Shown: positions 25,476 through 34,639 of the stretch, in pieces
Layout: each line of letters begins with the position of its first letter
Position numbering within the stretch: the first letter of the stretch is position 1
DNA from: Sediminibacterium ginsengisoli
Lineage (GTDB): Bacteria > Bacteroidota > Bacteroidia > Chitinophagales > Chitinophagaceae
Reading direction: 5' to 3'
Length of the DNA: 64,000 nt
Assembly (NCBI RefSeq): GCF_900167075.1
Contig: NZ_FUWH01000012.1
Location: 60,949 to 124,948, forward strand
The notes under the pieces: generated by a model
The model's database searches: none
What the model was told of the DNA's origin: nothing
The model's input: the letters and a program-made list of their open reading frames with translations, nothing else
Program-made: the position numbers and the translations under genes

Positions 25476-28400
25476 ATGAGTGTATTAGAAAATATAAAAG
25501 GGAAGTTCAAGGAGTTCGGTCCTACTACCTGGAGTATCAAGAACAAGACATCCATCTACCTGATGATGCTGTTCGTGAGCCTGGCCGGGATCTTCCAGTT
25601 CGTGACGCTGCCGAAAGAGCAGTTTCCCGATATCGTGATCCCTACTATTTATGTTCAGACCATTTATGTAGGTAACTCACCCAAAGACATCGAGAACCTG
25701 GTAACCAGGCCGATTGAAAAACAGATCAAGGGTATTACCGGTGCCAAGATCAAAAAGTTCACCAGTACCTCCCAGCAGGATTATTCTGCCGTGATCGTAG
25801 AGTTCGATACCGATGTTAAAACGGATATTGCACTTCAGAAAGTGAAGGATGCGGTAGACAAGGCCAAGCAGGATCTGCCCAATGACCTTACACAAGAACC
25901 AACCGTACTGGAAGTGAGCCTGAGCGAGCAGCCGATCATGTACGTGAACCTCAGCGGTGATTATGATCTCCAGCGTCTTAAAAAATATGCGGATGATCTG
26001 AAAGACAGGCTGGAAGATCTTTCGCAGATCAACCGTGTTGACATTGTAGGTGCTCCTGAAAGAGAGTTCCAGATCAATGTAGACAACTATCGCATGCAGA
26101 GCGCAGGTATCACTTTTGATGATATTTCCAATGCAGTACAGCGTGAGAACATGGATATTTCCGGTGGTCTGCTGGATGTGGGGAACATGAAAAGGAACCT
26201 GCAGCTGAAAGGTCAGCTGAAAACGGCTTTCGATATCGAAAAGATCATCCTCCGCAATACAAGCGGCGCACCAATCTACCTGAAAGACATCGCCAAGATC
26301 ATCGATACCACCAAAGAGAAAGAGAGTTATGCGCGCCTGGACGGCAAGAATGTGGTAACGCTGAACATCATCAAACGTAGCGGAGAGAACCTGATCGAGA
26401 CCAGTGATGGTGTGAAGAAGATCGTGGAAGAATCGAAAGGTGTACTTTTCCCGAATGACCTGAAAGCCGTTGTAACCGGCGACCAGAGTATCAAAACAAG
26501 AACATCGTTCAATGAGCTGGTAAACTCCATCGTAATCGGCTTCGTGCTGGTACTGATCGTACTTATGTTCTTCATGGGTGTGGTCAACGCGTTCTTCGTG
26601 GCCTTATCGGTGCCGCTGAGTATGTTCCTGGCCTTTGTGTTCCTGCCGGGAGCCGACCTGATCGTTGGTACGCATGTAACATTGAACTTCATTGTGCTCT
26701 TTGCATTGCTGTTCGGTCTGGGTATCATCGTGGATGATGCGATCGTGGTAATCGAGAATACACACCGGATCTTCATGGATGGAAAAGGAAAAATTCCGAT
26801 CACCATGTCGGCACGTATGGCGGCTGGAGAGGTATTCGTTCCGGTACTTGCGGGTACATTAACCACACTTGCACCGTTCTTCCCGCTGCTCTTCTGGCCG
26901 GGTATCATCGGTAAGTTCATGGTATACCTGCCAACGATGCTCATCTTTACACTGGCGGCATCGCTCGTAGTGGCGTTCATCATGAACCCCGTATTTGCGG
27001 TCGACTTCATGAACCACCGTGATGACGAAGACAATAAAGAGCCTAAAAACGCCATCTTCAAAAAACCAGGGTTCTGGATCGCTATCGGCCTCGGCATATT
27101 GCTCGACCTGCTCGGAGCTCCGTTCTGGGGTAACCTGCTCCTGTTCTTCATGCTGCTGATCCTGCTGAATCGTTTTGTACTGGATCATGCGATCCACTCA
27201 TTCCAGCACCGTGCATTGCCATGGATCATGAGCCATTATGAGAGCCTGCTGAACTGGGCGCTGAAAGGCTGGCGTCCGGTACACCTGTTACTGGGAACCA
27301 TCGGACTGTTCTTCCTTTCGCTCTTCATCTTTATCGGTGCTATCGGAAGCGGAAGGGTTCCTGTAACCTTCTTCCCTAAAGGAGATCCGAACCAGATCTT
27401 CGTTTACCTGAAATTACCTGTAGGAACCAATGTGGAATATACCGACTCTATCACAAGAATCCTCGAAGGCCGCGTAAACAAAGTGCTCGGCATTGGTAAC
27501 GGTAAAGAAAACCCGGTTGTGGAAAGTGTGATCAGTAACGTGGCAGTAGGTGCAAACGATCCGAGCCTGGGCGACAGAAGTACAAGAAGCGAACTCGGAC
27601 GTATCCAGGTTTCATTCGTGGAATTTGAAAAACGTCATGGGGTAGCTACAAAACCATATATGGACCAGATCAGGGCTGAAATGAAAGGCATTCCTGGTGC
27701 AGAGATCAGTGTAGACCAGGAAAGCAGCGGTCCGCCAACAGATCCACCGATCAACATCGAGATCGCCAGTGAAGATTTCGATAACCTGATCAAAACAGCC
27801 ACTTCGCTCAAAAACTACCTCGACCTGTTACAGGTGCCTGGCGTAGAAGAACTGAAGATGGATGTGGACCTGAAGAACCCTGAGATCACGTTGTCTGTAG
27901 ATCGTGAGCGTGCATTGATCGAAGGTGTATCATCAGCCCAGATCGGTATGCAGATCCGTACGGCGCTGTTTGGCCGTGAAGTATCGAAGATCAAGGAAGG
28001 AAAAGATGAATATAAGATCCAGCTGCGCAACAACGAACTGCAGCGCAAGAACCTGGTAGATCTGCTGAACATGAAAGTATCTTTCCGCGATATGGCAACC
28101 GGCCAGGTGAAGAGCATTCCTATCAGCGCACTGGTGAAAGTAGAACCAACCAGCACACTCGGAAGTGTAAAGCGTAAGAACCAGAAAAGGCTGATCACGT
28201 TAAGATCTAATGTGCTTACCTCCAAAGGTTATAACGCAACTGCTGTGAACCAGGTGCTCGCGAAACATATCAGCAACTTCAAAGGCAAGGCAGATGGGGT
28301 AACCATCAAACAAACCGGAGAAGGAGAGCAGCAGGCAGAAACCGTTGCGTTCCTTGGTAAGGCGCTGCTGATCGCACTGATGCTGATCCTGTTCGTACTG

Positions 28401-29075
28401 GTACTGCAGTTCAATTCTGTAAGTAAATCCGTGATCATCTTAACCGAGATCATCTTCAGCGTGATCGGTGTGTTCCTCGGGTTCACCATTACGGGAATGG
28501 AAGTATCGGGTCTGATGACAGGTCTTGGTATCGTAGGTCTGGCTGGTATCGTGGTGAAGAACGGTATCCTTGTGATCGAGTTTGCGGATGAGTTACGTTC
28601 GAGGGGAATGAAAACCAGGGCAGCTGTTATTGAGGCGGGTAAAACACGTATCATCCCGGTACTGCTTACCGCACTGGCAGCGATCCTGGGCTTTATCCCG
28701 ATCGCGATCGGCTTCAACATCAACTTCATTACGCTGTTCTCAGAACTCAACCCGCATATCTTCTTCGGAGGTGATAACGTGGTGTTCTGGAAGCCGTTGA
28801 GCTGGACCATCATCTTCGGACTTGCATTCGCGTTCTTCATGACGCTGGTGATTGTTCCGAGCATGTACCTCATCGCAGAACGTCTGCGCAGGCCGATGCG
28901 CAGGATGTACGGCGGTCAGTGGGTGAGTATGATGGGTATTCCGCCGCTTACGCTGGTGTTCCTGCCAATGATGGTAGTAACCATGATCCGTCACAGGATC
29001 CACAGGAAACGCCGTGAAGCGAGAATGAGAAATGTAGAAACAGTAAATAAATCCTTTACGGGCAGCTGGTTCTAG
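25476..29075 (+). CDS. RND multidrug efflux transporter (AcrB family)
   Basis: The inner-membrane proton-driven pump, 1199 aa against about 1030-1050 for AcrB. The N-terminus has the usual first helix and pore domain start (FPDIVIPTIYVQTIYVGNSPKDIENLVTRPIEKQIKGITG). Proton-relay aspartates are in GIIVDDAIVVIENTHRIF (about D419/D420). The second half has PVTFFPKGDPNQIFVYLKLPVGT and GIVGLAGIVVKNGILVIEFADELRSRG. The extra length is mainly a segment after helix 6 (about 515-575) with two additional hydrophobic stretches, plus a longer loop before the last helices, as in a Bacteroidota-type subgroup. The substrate is not readable; it is the last gene of the TetR-controlled operon and is followed by a strong terminator. 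Confidence 0.93.
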   Translation: MSVLENIKGKFKEFGPTTWSIKNKTSIYLMMLFVSLAGIFQFVTLPKEQFPDIVIPTIYVQTIYVGNSPKDIENLVTRPIEKQIKGITGAKIKKFTSTSQQDYSAVIVEFDTDVKTDIALQKVKDAVDKAKQDLPNDLTQEPTVLEVSLSEQPIMYVNLSGDYDLQRLKKYADDLKDRLEDLSQINRVDIVGAPEREFQINVDNYRMQSAGITFDDISNAVQRENMDISGGLLDVGNMKRNLQLKGQLKTAFDIEKIILRNTSGAPIYLKDIAKIIDTTKEKESYARLDGKNVVTLNIIKRSGENLIETSDGVKKIVEESKGVLFPNDLKAVVTGDQSIKTRTSFNELVNSIVIGFVLVLIVLMFFMGVVNAFFVALSVPLSMFLAFVFLPGADLIVGTHVTLNFIVLFALLFGLGIIVDDAIVVIENTHRIFMDGKGKIPITMSARMAAGEVFVPVLAGTLTTLAPFFPLLFWPGIIGKFMVYLPTMLIFTLAASLVVAFIMNPVFAVDFMNHRDDEDNKEPKNAIFKKPGFWIAIGLGILLDLLGAPFWGNLLLFFMLLILLNRFVLDHAIHSFQHRALPWIMSHYESLLNWALKGWRPVHLLLGTIGLFFLSLFIFIGAIGSGRVPVTFFPKGDPNQIFVYLKLPVGTNVEYTDSITRILEGRVNKVLGIGNGKENPVVESVISNVAVGANDPSLGDRSTRSELGRIQVSFVEFEKRHGVATKPYMDQIRAEMKGIPGAEISVDQESSGPPTDPPINIEIASEDFDNLIKTATSLKNYLDLLQVPGVEELKMDVDLKNPEITLSVDRERALIEGVSSAQIGMQIRTALFGREVSKIKEGKDEYKIQLRNNELQRKNLVDLLNMKVSFRDMATGQVKSIPISALVKVEPTSTLGSVKRKNQKRLITLRSNVLTSKGYNATAVNQVLAKHISNFKGKADGVTIKQTGEGEQQAETVAFLGKALLIALMLILFVLVLQFNSVSKSVIILTEIIFSVIGVFLGFTITGMEVSGLMTGLGIVGLAGIVVKNGILVIEFADELRSRGMKTRAAVIEAGKTRIIPVLLTALAAILGFIPIAIGFNINFITLFSELNPHIFFGGDNVVFWKPLSWTIIFGLAFAFFMTLVIVPSMYLIAERLRRPMRRMYGGQWVSMMGIPPLTLVFLPMMVVTMIRHRIHRKRREARMRNVETVNKSFTGSWF

Positions 29076-29104
29076 ACTGCCTTGGGTTTTGGTTAATAAT
29101 CATC

Positions 29105-29135
29105 GGCCGCTTCTTTTCAGGAGCGGCCCTTTTTT
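29105..29135 (+). terminator. Intrinsic terminator of the efflux operon
   Basis: Arms GGCCGCT (29105-29111) and AGCGGCC (29122-29128) with a 10-nt loop are followed by CTTTTTTT. It begins 30 bp after the pump stop codon. Confidence 0.9.
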
Positions 29136-29217
29136 TGAAGTTATTATCTTTTACACCAGCGGCTATCCGCCACTCATTTAATTACTTAATTTAACCCCGC
29201 TATTAAACATACTTATT

Positions 29218-30012
29218 ATGATACAGAACCATGAAATCGACTACCGCATTTTCGGCGAAGAAATGCAGTACGTAGAAATAGAACTCGACCCCAACGAAAC
29301 AGCGATTGCAGAGCCGGGTGCATTTATGATGATGGACGACGGGATCCAGATGCAGACCATGTTCGGCGATGGCAGCCAGCAGCAGTCGGGCGGGCTCTTA
29401 GGCAAATTGTTCAATGCCGGCAAAAGGATCCTTGTTGGCGAAAGTCTTTTCATGACCGCATTTACCAATGTGGCACATGGCAAGAAATGTGTGAGTTTCG
29501 CATCGCCTTACCCGGGAAAGATCATCGCACTTGATCTCGCACGGCTTGGCAATCGTGTGATCTGCCAGAAAGATGCATTTCTCTGTGCAGCCAAAGGCGT
29601 GAGCATTGGCATCGAATTTCAGCGCAAGCTGGGTACCGGCTTATTCGGAGGCGAAGGTTTCATCATGGAAAAACTGGAAGGCGATGGTATGGCATTCATG
29701 CATGCAGGCGGCCATGTGATAGAGCGCAGGCTGATCCCCGGCGAAGTGCTGAAGATCGATACCGGCTGTATAGTCGGTTTTACGCATGGCATCGATTACG
29801 ATATCCAGTTTGTGGGCGGTATTAAAAATACCATATTCGGCGGTGAAGGTTTATTCTTTGCCACACTCCGCGGCTCCGGCACCGTCTGGATCCAGACCTT
29901 ACCGATCAGCAGGCTTGCAGGGCGTATTCTGCAATACGGCACCTTCAAAAGAAAAGAAGAAGGCAGCATACTGGGCGGCCTGGGAAATATGGTAGATGGT
30001 GATGGCTGGTAA
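29218..30012 (+). CDS. AIM24 / TIGR00266 family protein
   Basis: A cytoplasmic protein of 264 aa with no signal peptide. It shows the AIM24 beta-sandwich pattern: [29 protein letters not shown], then a glycine-rich linker ([27 protein letters not shown]), [106 protein letters not shown]. The fold resembles tryptophan-RNA attenuation protein. Its role in bacteria is not established; the yeast relative acts in mitochondrial inner-membrane organisation. It is monocistronic between the efflux terminator and a 34-bp palindrome. Confidence 0.9.
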   Translation: MIQNHEIDYRIFGEEMQYVEIELDPNETAIAEPGAFMMMDDGIQMQTMFGDGSQQQSGGLLGKLFNAGKRILVGESLFMTAFTNVAHGKKCVSFASPYPGKIIALDLARLGNRVICQKDAFLCAAKGVSIGIEFQRKLGTGLFGGEGFIMEKLEGDGMAFMHAGGHVIERRLIPGEVLKIDTGCIVGFTHGIDYDIQFVGGIKNTIFGGEGLFFATLRGSGTVWIQTLPISRLAGRILQYGTFKRKEEGSILGGLGNMVDGDGW

Positions 30013-30030
30013 ATCATCACCGTATATAGC

Positions 30031-30073
30031 TTAAACTTTTGGAAAGTTCCGGAACTTTCCAAAAGTTATCTCT
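30031..30073. repeat. 43-bp repeat with a 34-bp perfect palindrome, copy 1
   Basis: The core 30034-30067 is a perfect palindrome with 17-bp arms (AACTTTTGGAAAGTTCC and its complement); flanking TTA and ATCTCT are also shared with copy 2 at 32947. This copy lies between convergent genes, 18 bp after the AIM24 stop and 8 bp from the stop of the next gene, so it may also serve as a two-way terminator, although the T tracts are poor. Confidence 0.85.
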
Positions 30074-30080
30074 GCACCGG

Positions 30081-30794
30081 TTACGGCTTTTTATACTTAC
30101 GGAACATTTCCATGTATTTCTCAGGATCTGAGACAGGAGTTTCTTCCAGCCAAAGTTTCATTGGAATCGGATCGATAACAATGTTCTTATATTTCATGGA
30201 ATCGTTGACAATCCTTACCTCAGCCAACCGCATCTGTTTGAGGCTATCCAATTCTTTTGACAGCGTAGCTTCAAATGTATTCATAGCCGGTTTATAAATA
30301 AAAGTGCAGGTTCCCGTAAGTGTGCTATCCTTTTTTGCACGTGCACGGTAGACGTCTTGCACTATCCCTGTTTCCTTATCTTTCTCAGAAGACAACAACT
30401 GCATATCTGACAAAGTGAAAATCACATACTGATCAAGATTTTCATTTGAAAACCAGTTGGCTGCGATGATTGAATCTGCAGAAACCTGCTGGGTAAACAA
30501 ACTGTTATTACCGTCTGTTTTAAAGCCGGTCTTGTCGCCGGTCTTATGCATAAGATAAAAAACCGTTTTTCCTGAGGTAGAATCATTAAAAGTAAACAAT
30601 GGAATCTCATATATGCGCAGATCCTGGTAGCCGATGATCTTTACCGTAAGGGTATCGTGTCCCATGTATTTTCCGGAATCACTGATTTTCGGAAACAATG
30701 AATTAATAGTAACAGCTTTCACTGAAGGATGTTGTGCATCTGCGGAGATGCAAATACATGAAAAATATATAACAACTAAAAGGTTCTTAATCAT
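30081..30794 (-). CDS. Secreted protein, small partner of the CIDWYW lipoprotein (paralogue A)
   Basis: I do not recognise the family. It is 237 aa with a Sec signal peptide (MIKNLLVVIYFSCICISADAQ). It is plainly paralogous to the next gene upstream (30817-31569): shared segments are VKAVTI/VKAVSV, the DLRIYEIP/DLRLYEMP pair, TGFKT/IGFKS, WFSNENLDQY/WFSNENFNQY, YKP and the strongest one, LSKELDSLKQMRL/LSRELDSIKQMRL. It ends in a charged tail, PEKYMEMFRKYKKP. The gene is third in a minus-strand series with its paralogue and the lipoprotein gene (31562-32770), with a 22-bp gap to the paralogue. It is probably periplasmic or surface-exposed. Confidence 0.75.
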   Translation of the reverse strand: MIKNLLVVIYFSCICISADAQHPSVKAVTINSLFPKISDSGKYMGHDTLTVKIIGYQDLRIYEIPLFTFNDSTSGKTVFYLMHKTGDKTGFKTDGNNSLFTQQVSADSIIAANWFSNENLDQYVIFTLSDMQLLSSEKDKETGIVQDVYRARAKKDSTLTGTCTFIYKPAMNTFEATLSKELDSLKQMRLAEVRIVNDSMKYKNIVIDPIPMKLWLEETPVSDPEKYMEMFRKYKKP

Positions 30795-30816
30795 AAGAAC
30801 GGAGATTTTTGTTATG

Positions 30817-31569
30817 CTATTCAGCCTGCCTTGACCTTTTTTTAAGATCGTAGTACATGTTGAACAGTTTTATATAACGTTCGGGCACTTCTACCGGCAC
30901 TTCATCAAGACGAAATTCTAATGGCGCGGTTTCAATCAGTAAATTTTTATATAATCTTGGGTTATTCATTACTTTTACCCTGCACAGGCGCATTTGTTTT
31001 ATACTGTCTAATTCTCTTGACAATGTAATGCCAAATGAATGAATCATGGGTTTATAAAGGAAATAGCACCGGGCAGTGCTTGTTGTGTCTTCTTTTTCTT
31101 TTGCATCATATATTTCCTCAACTGCTCCAGTGATTGAATCTTTTTTAATAGAAATAAGCTTCATATAGGAGTCTTTAAAAAGAGAATATTGATTAAAATT
31201 TTCATTCGAAAACCAGCTTTGTTTCATAAACGTATCTATCGGAATACATAGATTAAAAAGTTTTTCGTGGTTCTCTGATTTGAAGCCAATGGTATCTCCA
31301 ACTTTATATAAATAATAAACTTCGTGTTTAAGAGGGGGGCGCTCATATTCTCCTTTTATGCCCAACTCCCAAAATGGCATCTCGTATAGACGAAGATCTT
31401 TATAAGCATAAATATTAACGTCAAAAACTTCGTGCCTGATAAACTTGCCTGCATTATCAATTAATGGGAATAAATAAGTAACCGACACTGCTTTAATCTC
31501 ATGGCTGACTTGTGCATGAATAGCCTGTTTGGTGAAGAAGAGAAGAAAAATAAGTATTAACTTATTCAT
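30817..31569 (-). CDS. Secreted protein, small partner of the CIDWYW lipoprotein (paralogue B)
   Basis: Unrecognised family, 250 aa, with a signal peptide (MNKLILIFLLFFTKQAIHAQ). It shares the DLRLYEMP, WFSNEN.NQY, YKP and LSRELDSIKQMRL blocks with the gene at 30081, and more weakly the last block with the gene at 34640 (FSKKLDSSKGMRLYKVRL). Its ATG overlaps the stop of the upstream lipoprotein gene by 8 bp, which points to translational coupling and joint function. The coding DNA here is visibly more AT-rich than the flanking core genes, consistent with recent acquisition or relaxed selection. Confidence 0.75.
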   Translation of the reverse strand: MNKLILIFLLFFTKQAIHAQVSHEIKAVSVTYLFPLIDNAGKFIRHEVFDVNIYAYKDLRLYEMPFWELGIKGEYERPPLKHEVYYLYKVGDTIGFKSENHEKLFNLCIPIDTFMKQSWFSNENFNQYSLFKDSYMKLISIKKDSITGAVEEIYDAKEKEDTTSTARCYFLYKPMIHSFGITLSRELDSIKQMRLCRVKVMNNPRLYKNLLIETAPLEFRLDEVPVEVPERYIKLFNMYYDLKKRSRQAE

Positions 31570-32770
31570 ACTGTGTTTTTGCTGCGTTAAAGTTCAAATT
31601 ACTTGAAGATCCTGATGCAGAAGCTAATTTTTTACCCCAGCCGAAACAAGATACTCTAAAGTTAATTAGGTGATTATAGCTTAAATAATAGCTTGTAGAA
31701 TCCCCAGCAATTAACAGTGTTGGCGAAAAGGTCCAATCGGTTTCAATGCATGGAGGTAGTTCACCCCCGGAACCAGAACTCACGTAATTTAGATATTCCC
31801 ACTTCCACGGCTCGCCCGGGTTCCTTTTATGAATGCCGCTAAAGTATGCATAATAATGTACTGGCCCGGAAGAACCGGGGATAGTTGTAGAATAAAATTC
31901 TAACTGTAGTGACATGGTTCTTTTTGTAATACCTGTAGTTGAATTAGTTGTTTCCGGTCCAACTGTACCAGTAACAGTTCCTGTGCCATTACCATATGCA
32001 ATAATATCGTTTATAATAGCATCAGCATCTTCTGGACTAATTGCGCATCCGGGATTCATTGGCTCCGGCGCTGGTCCAGAAGGTGGTTCTACGCAATTAC
32101 CTGTACTATAAAGATATTCTTCAGAAAGTATTTCACCTGTATCAACATCCCAAACGGTCCAGTACCAATCAATGCAAGGTTGCTCATCCGGAGGAAGCAC
32201 ATTCACTGCTTTTTCTGTACTATTTACTTTGTTTTTAGCGGCATTAGTAGTCTCAACTTGTTTGATATATTTTTTGATCTTCTTCTCTTTCGATTGGCCT
32301 GATGCGGTTGTCTCCCAAGCCATATTGGGCGATCCATCGATAAGATATTGCGTTACCAGAGTCCCCCTCGGAACGCGTTTTTTAGTGAGTAATGTGGTAA
32401 TATTTTCTATATCTCTGGTTGTAAATATCCCTTCCGTTTGATATCCTTTATTTGATTTGCTAATGGATAAATACCAATTTTCACCTTTTACAGATTGTCT
32501 ATTGATCTTAATCACGTATAGGTCCGGTTTATTAGGGCGTTCTGCAATAAACGCCTGACTGTAATCTAATGACATATAAAAATCGTGTGCTCGATCTTTA
32601 TATGCTATTTTATTTTCATTGTTTGCATTATCCCAAGCTTTTGCAATACCCCTAATTACAGATTCTTCGATTTGAATAATATGCTGTGTATTGTCGCCGA
32701 ATTTCTTACAGGAGATAATCGTTATTCCTAAAAACAACAAAAAGAGCAGGATATTATTTTTTCTTTGCAT
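31562..32770 (-). CDS. Lipoprotein with CIDWYW...STGNC core (copy 1), function unknown
   Basis: Unrecognised family, 402 aa. The signal peptide ends in a lipobox, TIISC (C21), so the protein is lipid-anchored. An N-terminal domain (about 30-155) ends with VTQYLIDGSPNMAWETT. A basic linker (KEKKIKKYIKQVETTNAAKNK) leads to the signature PCIDWYWTVWDVDTGEILSEEYLYSTGNC with two cysteines 27 residues apart (C199, C226), then a proline-rich hinge and a Ser/Gly/Thr-rich beta domain to the C-terminus. The gene at 33455 has the same order of elements and the same cysteine spacing. It heads a minus-strand cassette with paralogues A and B. The cysteine pair suggests a disulphide in the periplasm or at the surface. 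Confidence 0.8.
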   Translation of the reverse strand: MQRKNNILLFLLFLGITIISCKKFGDNTQHIIQIEESVIRGIAKAWDNANNENKIAYKDRAHDFYMSLDYSQAFIAERPNKPDLYVIKINRQSVKGENWYLSISKSNKGYQTEGIFTTRDIENITTLLTKKRVPRGTLVTQYLIDGSPNMAWETTASGQSKEKKIKKYIKQVETTNAAKNKVNSTEKAVNVLPPDEQPCIDWYWTVWDVDTGEILSEEYLYSTGNCVEPPSGPAPEPMNPGCAISPEDADAIINDIIAYGNGTGTVTGTVGPETTNSTTGITKRTMSLQLEFYSTTIPGSSGPVHYYAYFSGIHKRNPGEPWKWEYLNYVSSGSGGELPPCIETDWTFSPTLLIAGDSTSYYLSYNHLINFRVSCFGWGKKLASASGSSSNLNFNAAKTQYE

Positions 32771-32946
32771 CAGAGTTAGTTTGTTTTAAAATTAAATATT
32801 TTTTGTATATAAAAAAGTTTTTTATCTGACCAGGTCTTCCAATGCTTGCTTTTCCCGTTATTGCTATCTAATCACCAATAACTTTATAAGTCTAAATAAT
32901 CACCCTATCGTTTTCATGTTGCAGTTAGTCGAGCAGCAAAAAAGCG

Positions 32947-32989
32947 TTAAACTTTTGGAAAGTTCCGGAACTTTCCAAAAGTTATCTCT
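32947..32989. repeat. 43-bp repeat with a 34-bp perfect palindrome, copy 2
   Basis: Identical over 43 bp to 30031-30073 and in the same orientation; the palindromic core is 32950-32983. It is 177 bp upstream of the lipoprotein start, so it cannot be a simple terminator for a neighbouring gene. The two copies bracket the three-gene minus-strand cassette. Confidence 0.85.
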
Positions 32990-33107
32990 CCACGAATCAA
33001 TCAAATAAATCTACCAGTCTTTGCAGAGGCGTCTTTTCGGGTGCAGGTAATCGAAATGATGCGCAGCATATTCCGATAGAGACCAAAGAAGCGCTGGCGC
33101 AAAGACG

Positions 33108-33128
33108 AGGCCCAACGGCCTGAGCGAC
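33108..33128. repeat. 21-bp hairpin repeat, copy 1
   Basis: AGGCC, a 4-nt loop, GGCCT and then GAGCGAC. It matches 33229-33249 at 19 of 21 positions. A REP-like intergenic element is possible. Confidence 0.5.
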
Positions 33129-33228
33129 AAATGCCGGTACCCGCCTGAACGTTAGAATTGATAAGCAGCTTTAAAAATAGCGACTGCGTGCTGCGCTGAG
33201 TCCCCTCCGGGAGACATCAGCTTAGGCT

Positions 33229-33249
33229 AGGCCCAGCGGCCTGAGTGAC
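33229..33249. repeat. 21-bp hairpin repeat, copy 2
   Basis: AGGCC, a 4-nt loop, GGCCT and then GAGTGAC, in direct orientation to copy 1 and 121 bp away from it. Confidence 0.5.
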
Positions 33250-33454
33250 CAGTAGTGATGAGCTTAAAGCTGTTTAAAGAATTAAAATGTCTTCCGGACG
33301 TTGGAATCAGCAGAACCAACAACAACTTGCAAACTTAGATATGATTGCCGCATATTGGTCATGCGATCTGCTACGGCAATTTTTCAAAATAGGGTATTTT
33401 CCTCCTTTGATAAGTATTTTTTTGTCTGTTATTTTCCAAAAAAAATCACAGACC

Positions 33455-34636
33455 ATGAGTAAAAAAGCTTTTCTGTTTGTATGTGGCGTTGGCACAGCGT
33501 TTTTTGCTTGTAAAAAAAACGATACACGGGTGAGAGATCATACCGGCGCTTCTTTTCAATCTGTTTCCGCCTGGTACCAGCAGGCAATACAACAGGGTTC
33601 GGAACCGGTCAGGCGCAATCTTGCCGTTATCATGAAATCTCTGGATTGCACGCGTAGCACTCGTTTTGTAAAGCCGGACGGAACAGTGTGTCATATTATT
33701 CCCGCGAAGCTGAAAGCGGAAGATCCGGATGCAAAAAAATTTCTTGTCCTGCGTGAAAAGGATCAGCGTTATGAAGCAGAAGGTGTTTATGAAGCCGGGA
33801 GCATTGAACAATTAAAAGCGCTTTTTACAATAAACAGGTTAAATTCTGGACAGGCTGTAACAAGATGGAATATAGATGGAACGCCATCAATGGGCTGGCA
33901 AACCACAGTTGATGGCAGGGAGCAGATAAAAAAGGCCAAAAGTATCAGTAATACTGCAGTAAAGATCTCAGATGCTACAGTTAACCGGCCTGATCGCCGT
34001 GCTCCGGAAGAGGATCTCTGTATTGATTGGTATTGGATCCTCTTCGATATCCGCACAGGCGAGATCATTTCTGAAGTATATGTTTTCAGTACGGGTAATT
34101 GCAGTTTTGGGAATGGCTCAGCGTTTGTGCCCGTCAGCCCCACTTCCTGTTATGATGAACAGGAAGCCGATTTTCATTTTGAAGCAAATAACTCCACGCC
34201 TTTATCTGTTGGTATCGGTGCGGATGTGATGGATATTAACGGGATTACAAAATTCAAAAATCCTTCCTGGAAATGTTTTTCCGGTGCAGGTGGTGGCTGG
34301 TGGCTTGTTTCAAAAGAAATTGGCAAGGTAAAGCTGGCAGACCCGCTTACCAACACATGGGCCTGGGTATCACTCACACATGGCAGTATCGTCATGAATG
34401 GCAGTGCGCCTCCGGGAACAGCAATAGACTATACGCAGGGAACAGGTACACCATCCTTCACACCCGAAGCTGCACAAAACAGCCTCATCTTATATGCAGG
34501 GATGGAACTTGATTATGGTATTACTTATTCTTTCCTCAGCGATTGTTCGTTCCTGGGTACTAATATCGGGAAGCTGGTCAGTCCGGTTTCCAAACAATAT
34601 CATTCATCGTATGGCTTCTGGAATGCAAATCCCTGA
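33455..34636 (+). CDS. Lipoprotein with CIDWYW...STGNC core (copy 2), function unknown
   Basis: Unrecognised family, 393 aa. I chose the ATG at 33455 because it gives a lipoprotein signal (MSKKAFLFVCGVGTAFFAC, C19); an upstream start at 33287 gives 56 residues unrelated to the homologue. It parallels the 402-aa protein at 31562: VTRWNIDGTPSMGWQTT (against VTQYLIDGSPNMAWETT), a basic linker, and LCIDWYWILFDIRTGEIISEVYVFSTGNC with cysteines C189 and C216 at the same 27-residue spacing. The C-terminal third is divergent (FHFEANNSTPLSVGIGADVMDINGITKFKNPSW…). Two extra cysteines (C65, C79) are in the N-terminal domain. The next gene starts 3 bp after its stop. Confidence 0.8.
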   Translation: MSKKAFLFVCGVGTAFFACKKNDTRVRDHTGASFQSVSAWYQQAIQQGSEPVRRNLAVIMKSLDCTRSTRFVKPDGTVCHIIPAKLKAEDPDAKKFLVLREKDQRYEAEGVYEAGSIEQLKALFTINRLNSGQAVTRWNIDGTPSMGWQTTVDGREQIKKAKSISNTAVKISDATVNRPDRRAPEEDLCIDWYWILFDIRTGEIISEVYVFSTGNCSFGNGSAFVPVSPTSCYDEQEADFHFEANNSTPLSVGIGADVMDINGITKFKNPSWKCFSGAGGGWWLVSKEIGKVKLADPLTNTWAWVSLTHGSIVMNGSAPPGTAIDYTQGTGTPSFTPEAAQNSLILYAGMELDYGITYSFLSDCSFLGTNIGKLVSPVSKQYHSSYGFWNANP

Positions 34637-34639
34637 TAA

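Larger units (their letters stand above)
32771..33454. other. 684-bp divergent spacer between the two CIDWYW cassettes
   Basis: No convincing gene. It contains the second 43-bp palindromic repeat (32947-32989), two copies of a 21-bp AGGCC-loop-GGCCT hairpin element (33108 and 33229), and AT-rich leaders on both sides that must hold the promoters of both cassettes. I found no clear TAnnTTTG box. An ORF open from 33287 is the 5' extension of the gene that really starts at 33455. Confidence 0.6.

Noticed and set aside
26327..27151. 274-codon minus-strand frame inside the RND pump gene
   Set aside because: Shadow of the pump coding sequence; Ser/Thr/Met-rich with no plausible fold.
30031..32989. 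Insertion sequence bounded by inverted repeats
   Set aside because: The boundary copies are direct repeats of a palindrome and there is no transposase between them, so calling it a transposon is not supported.
32990..33290. tRNA or small RNA gene in the hairpin-rich spacer
   Set aside because: No cloverleaf, T-loop GGTTCGAATCC-like segment or CCA end could be found on either strand.
33287..33454. Extension of the copy-2 lipoprotein to an earlier start
   Set aside because: It would bury the signal peptide and lipobox behind 56 residues, and the homologous protein begins directly with its signal peptide.
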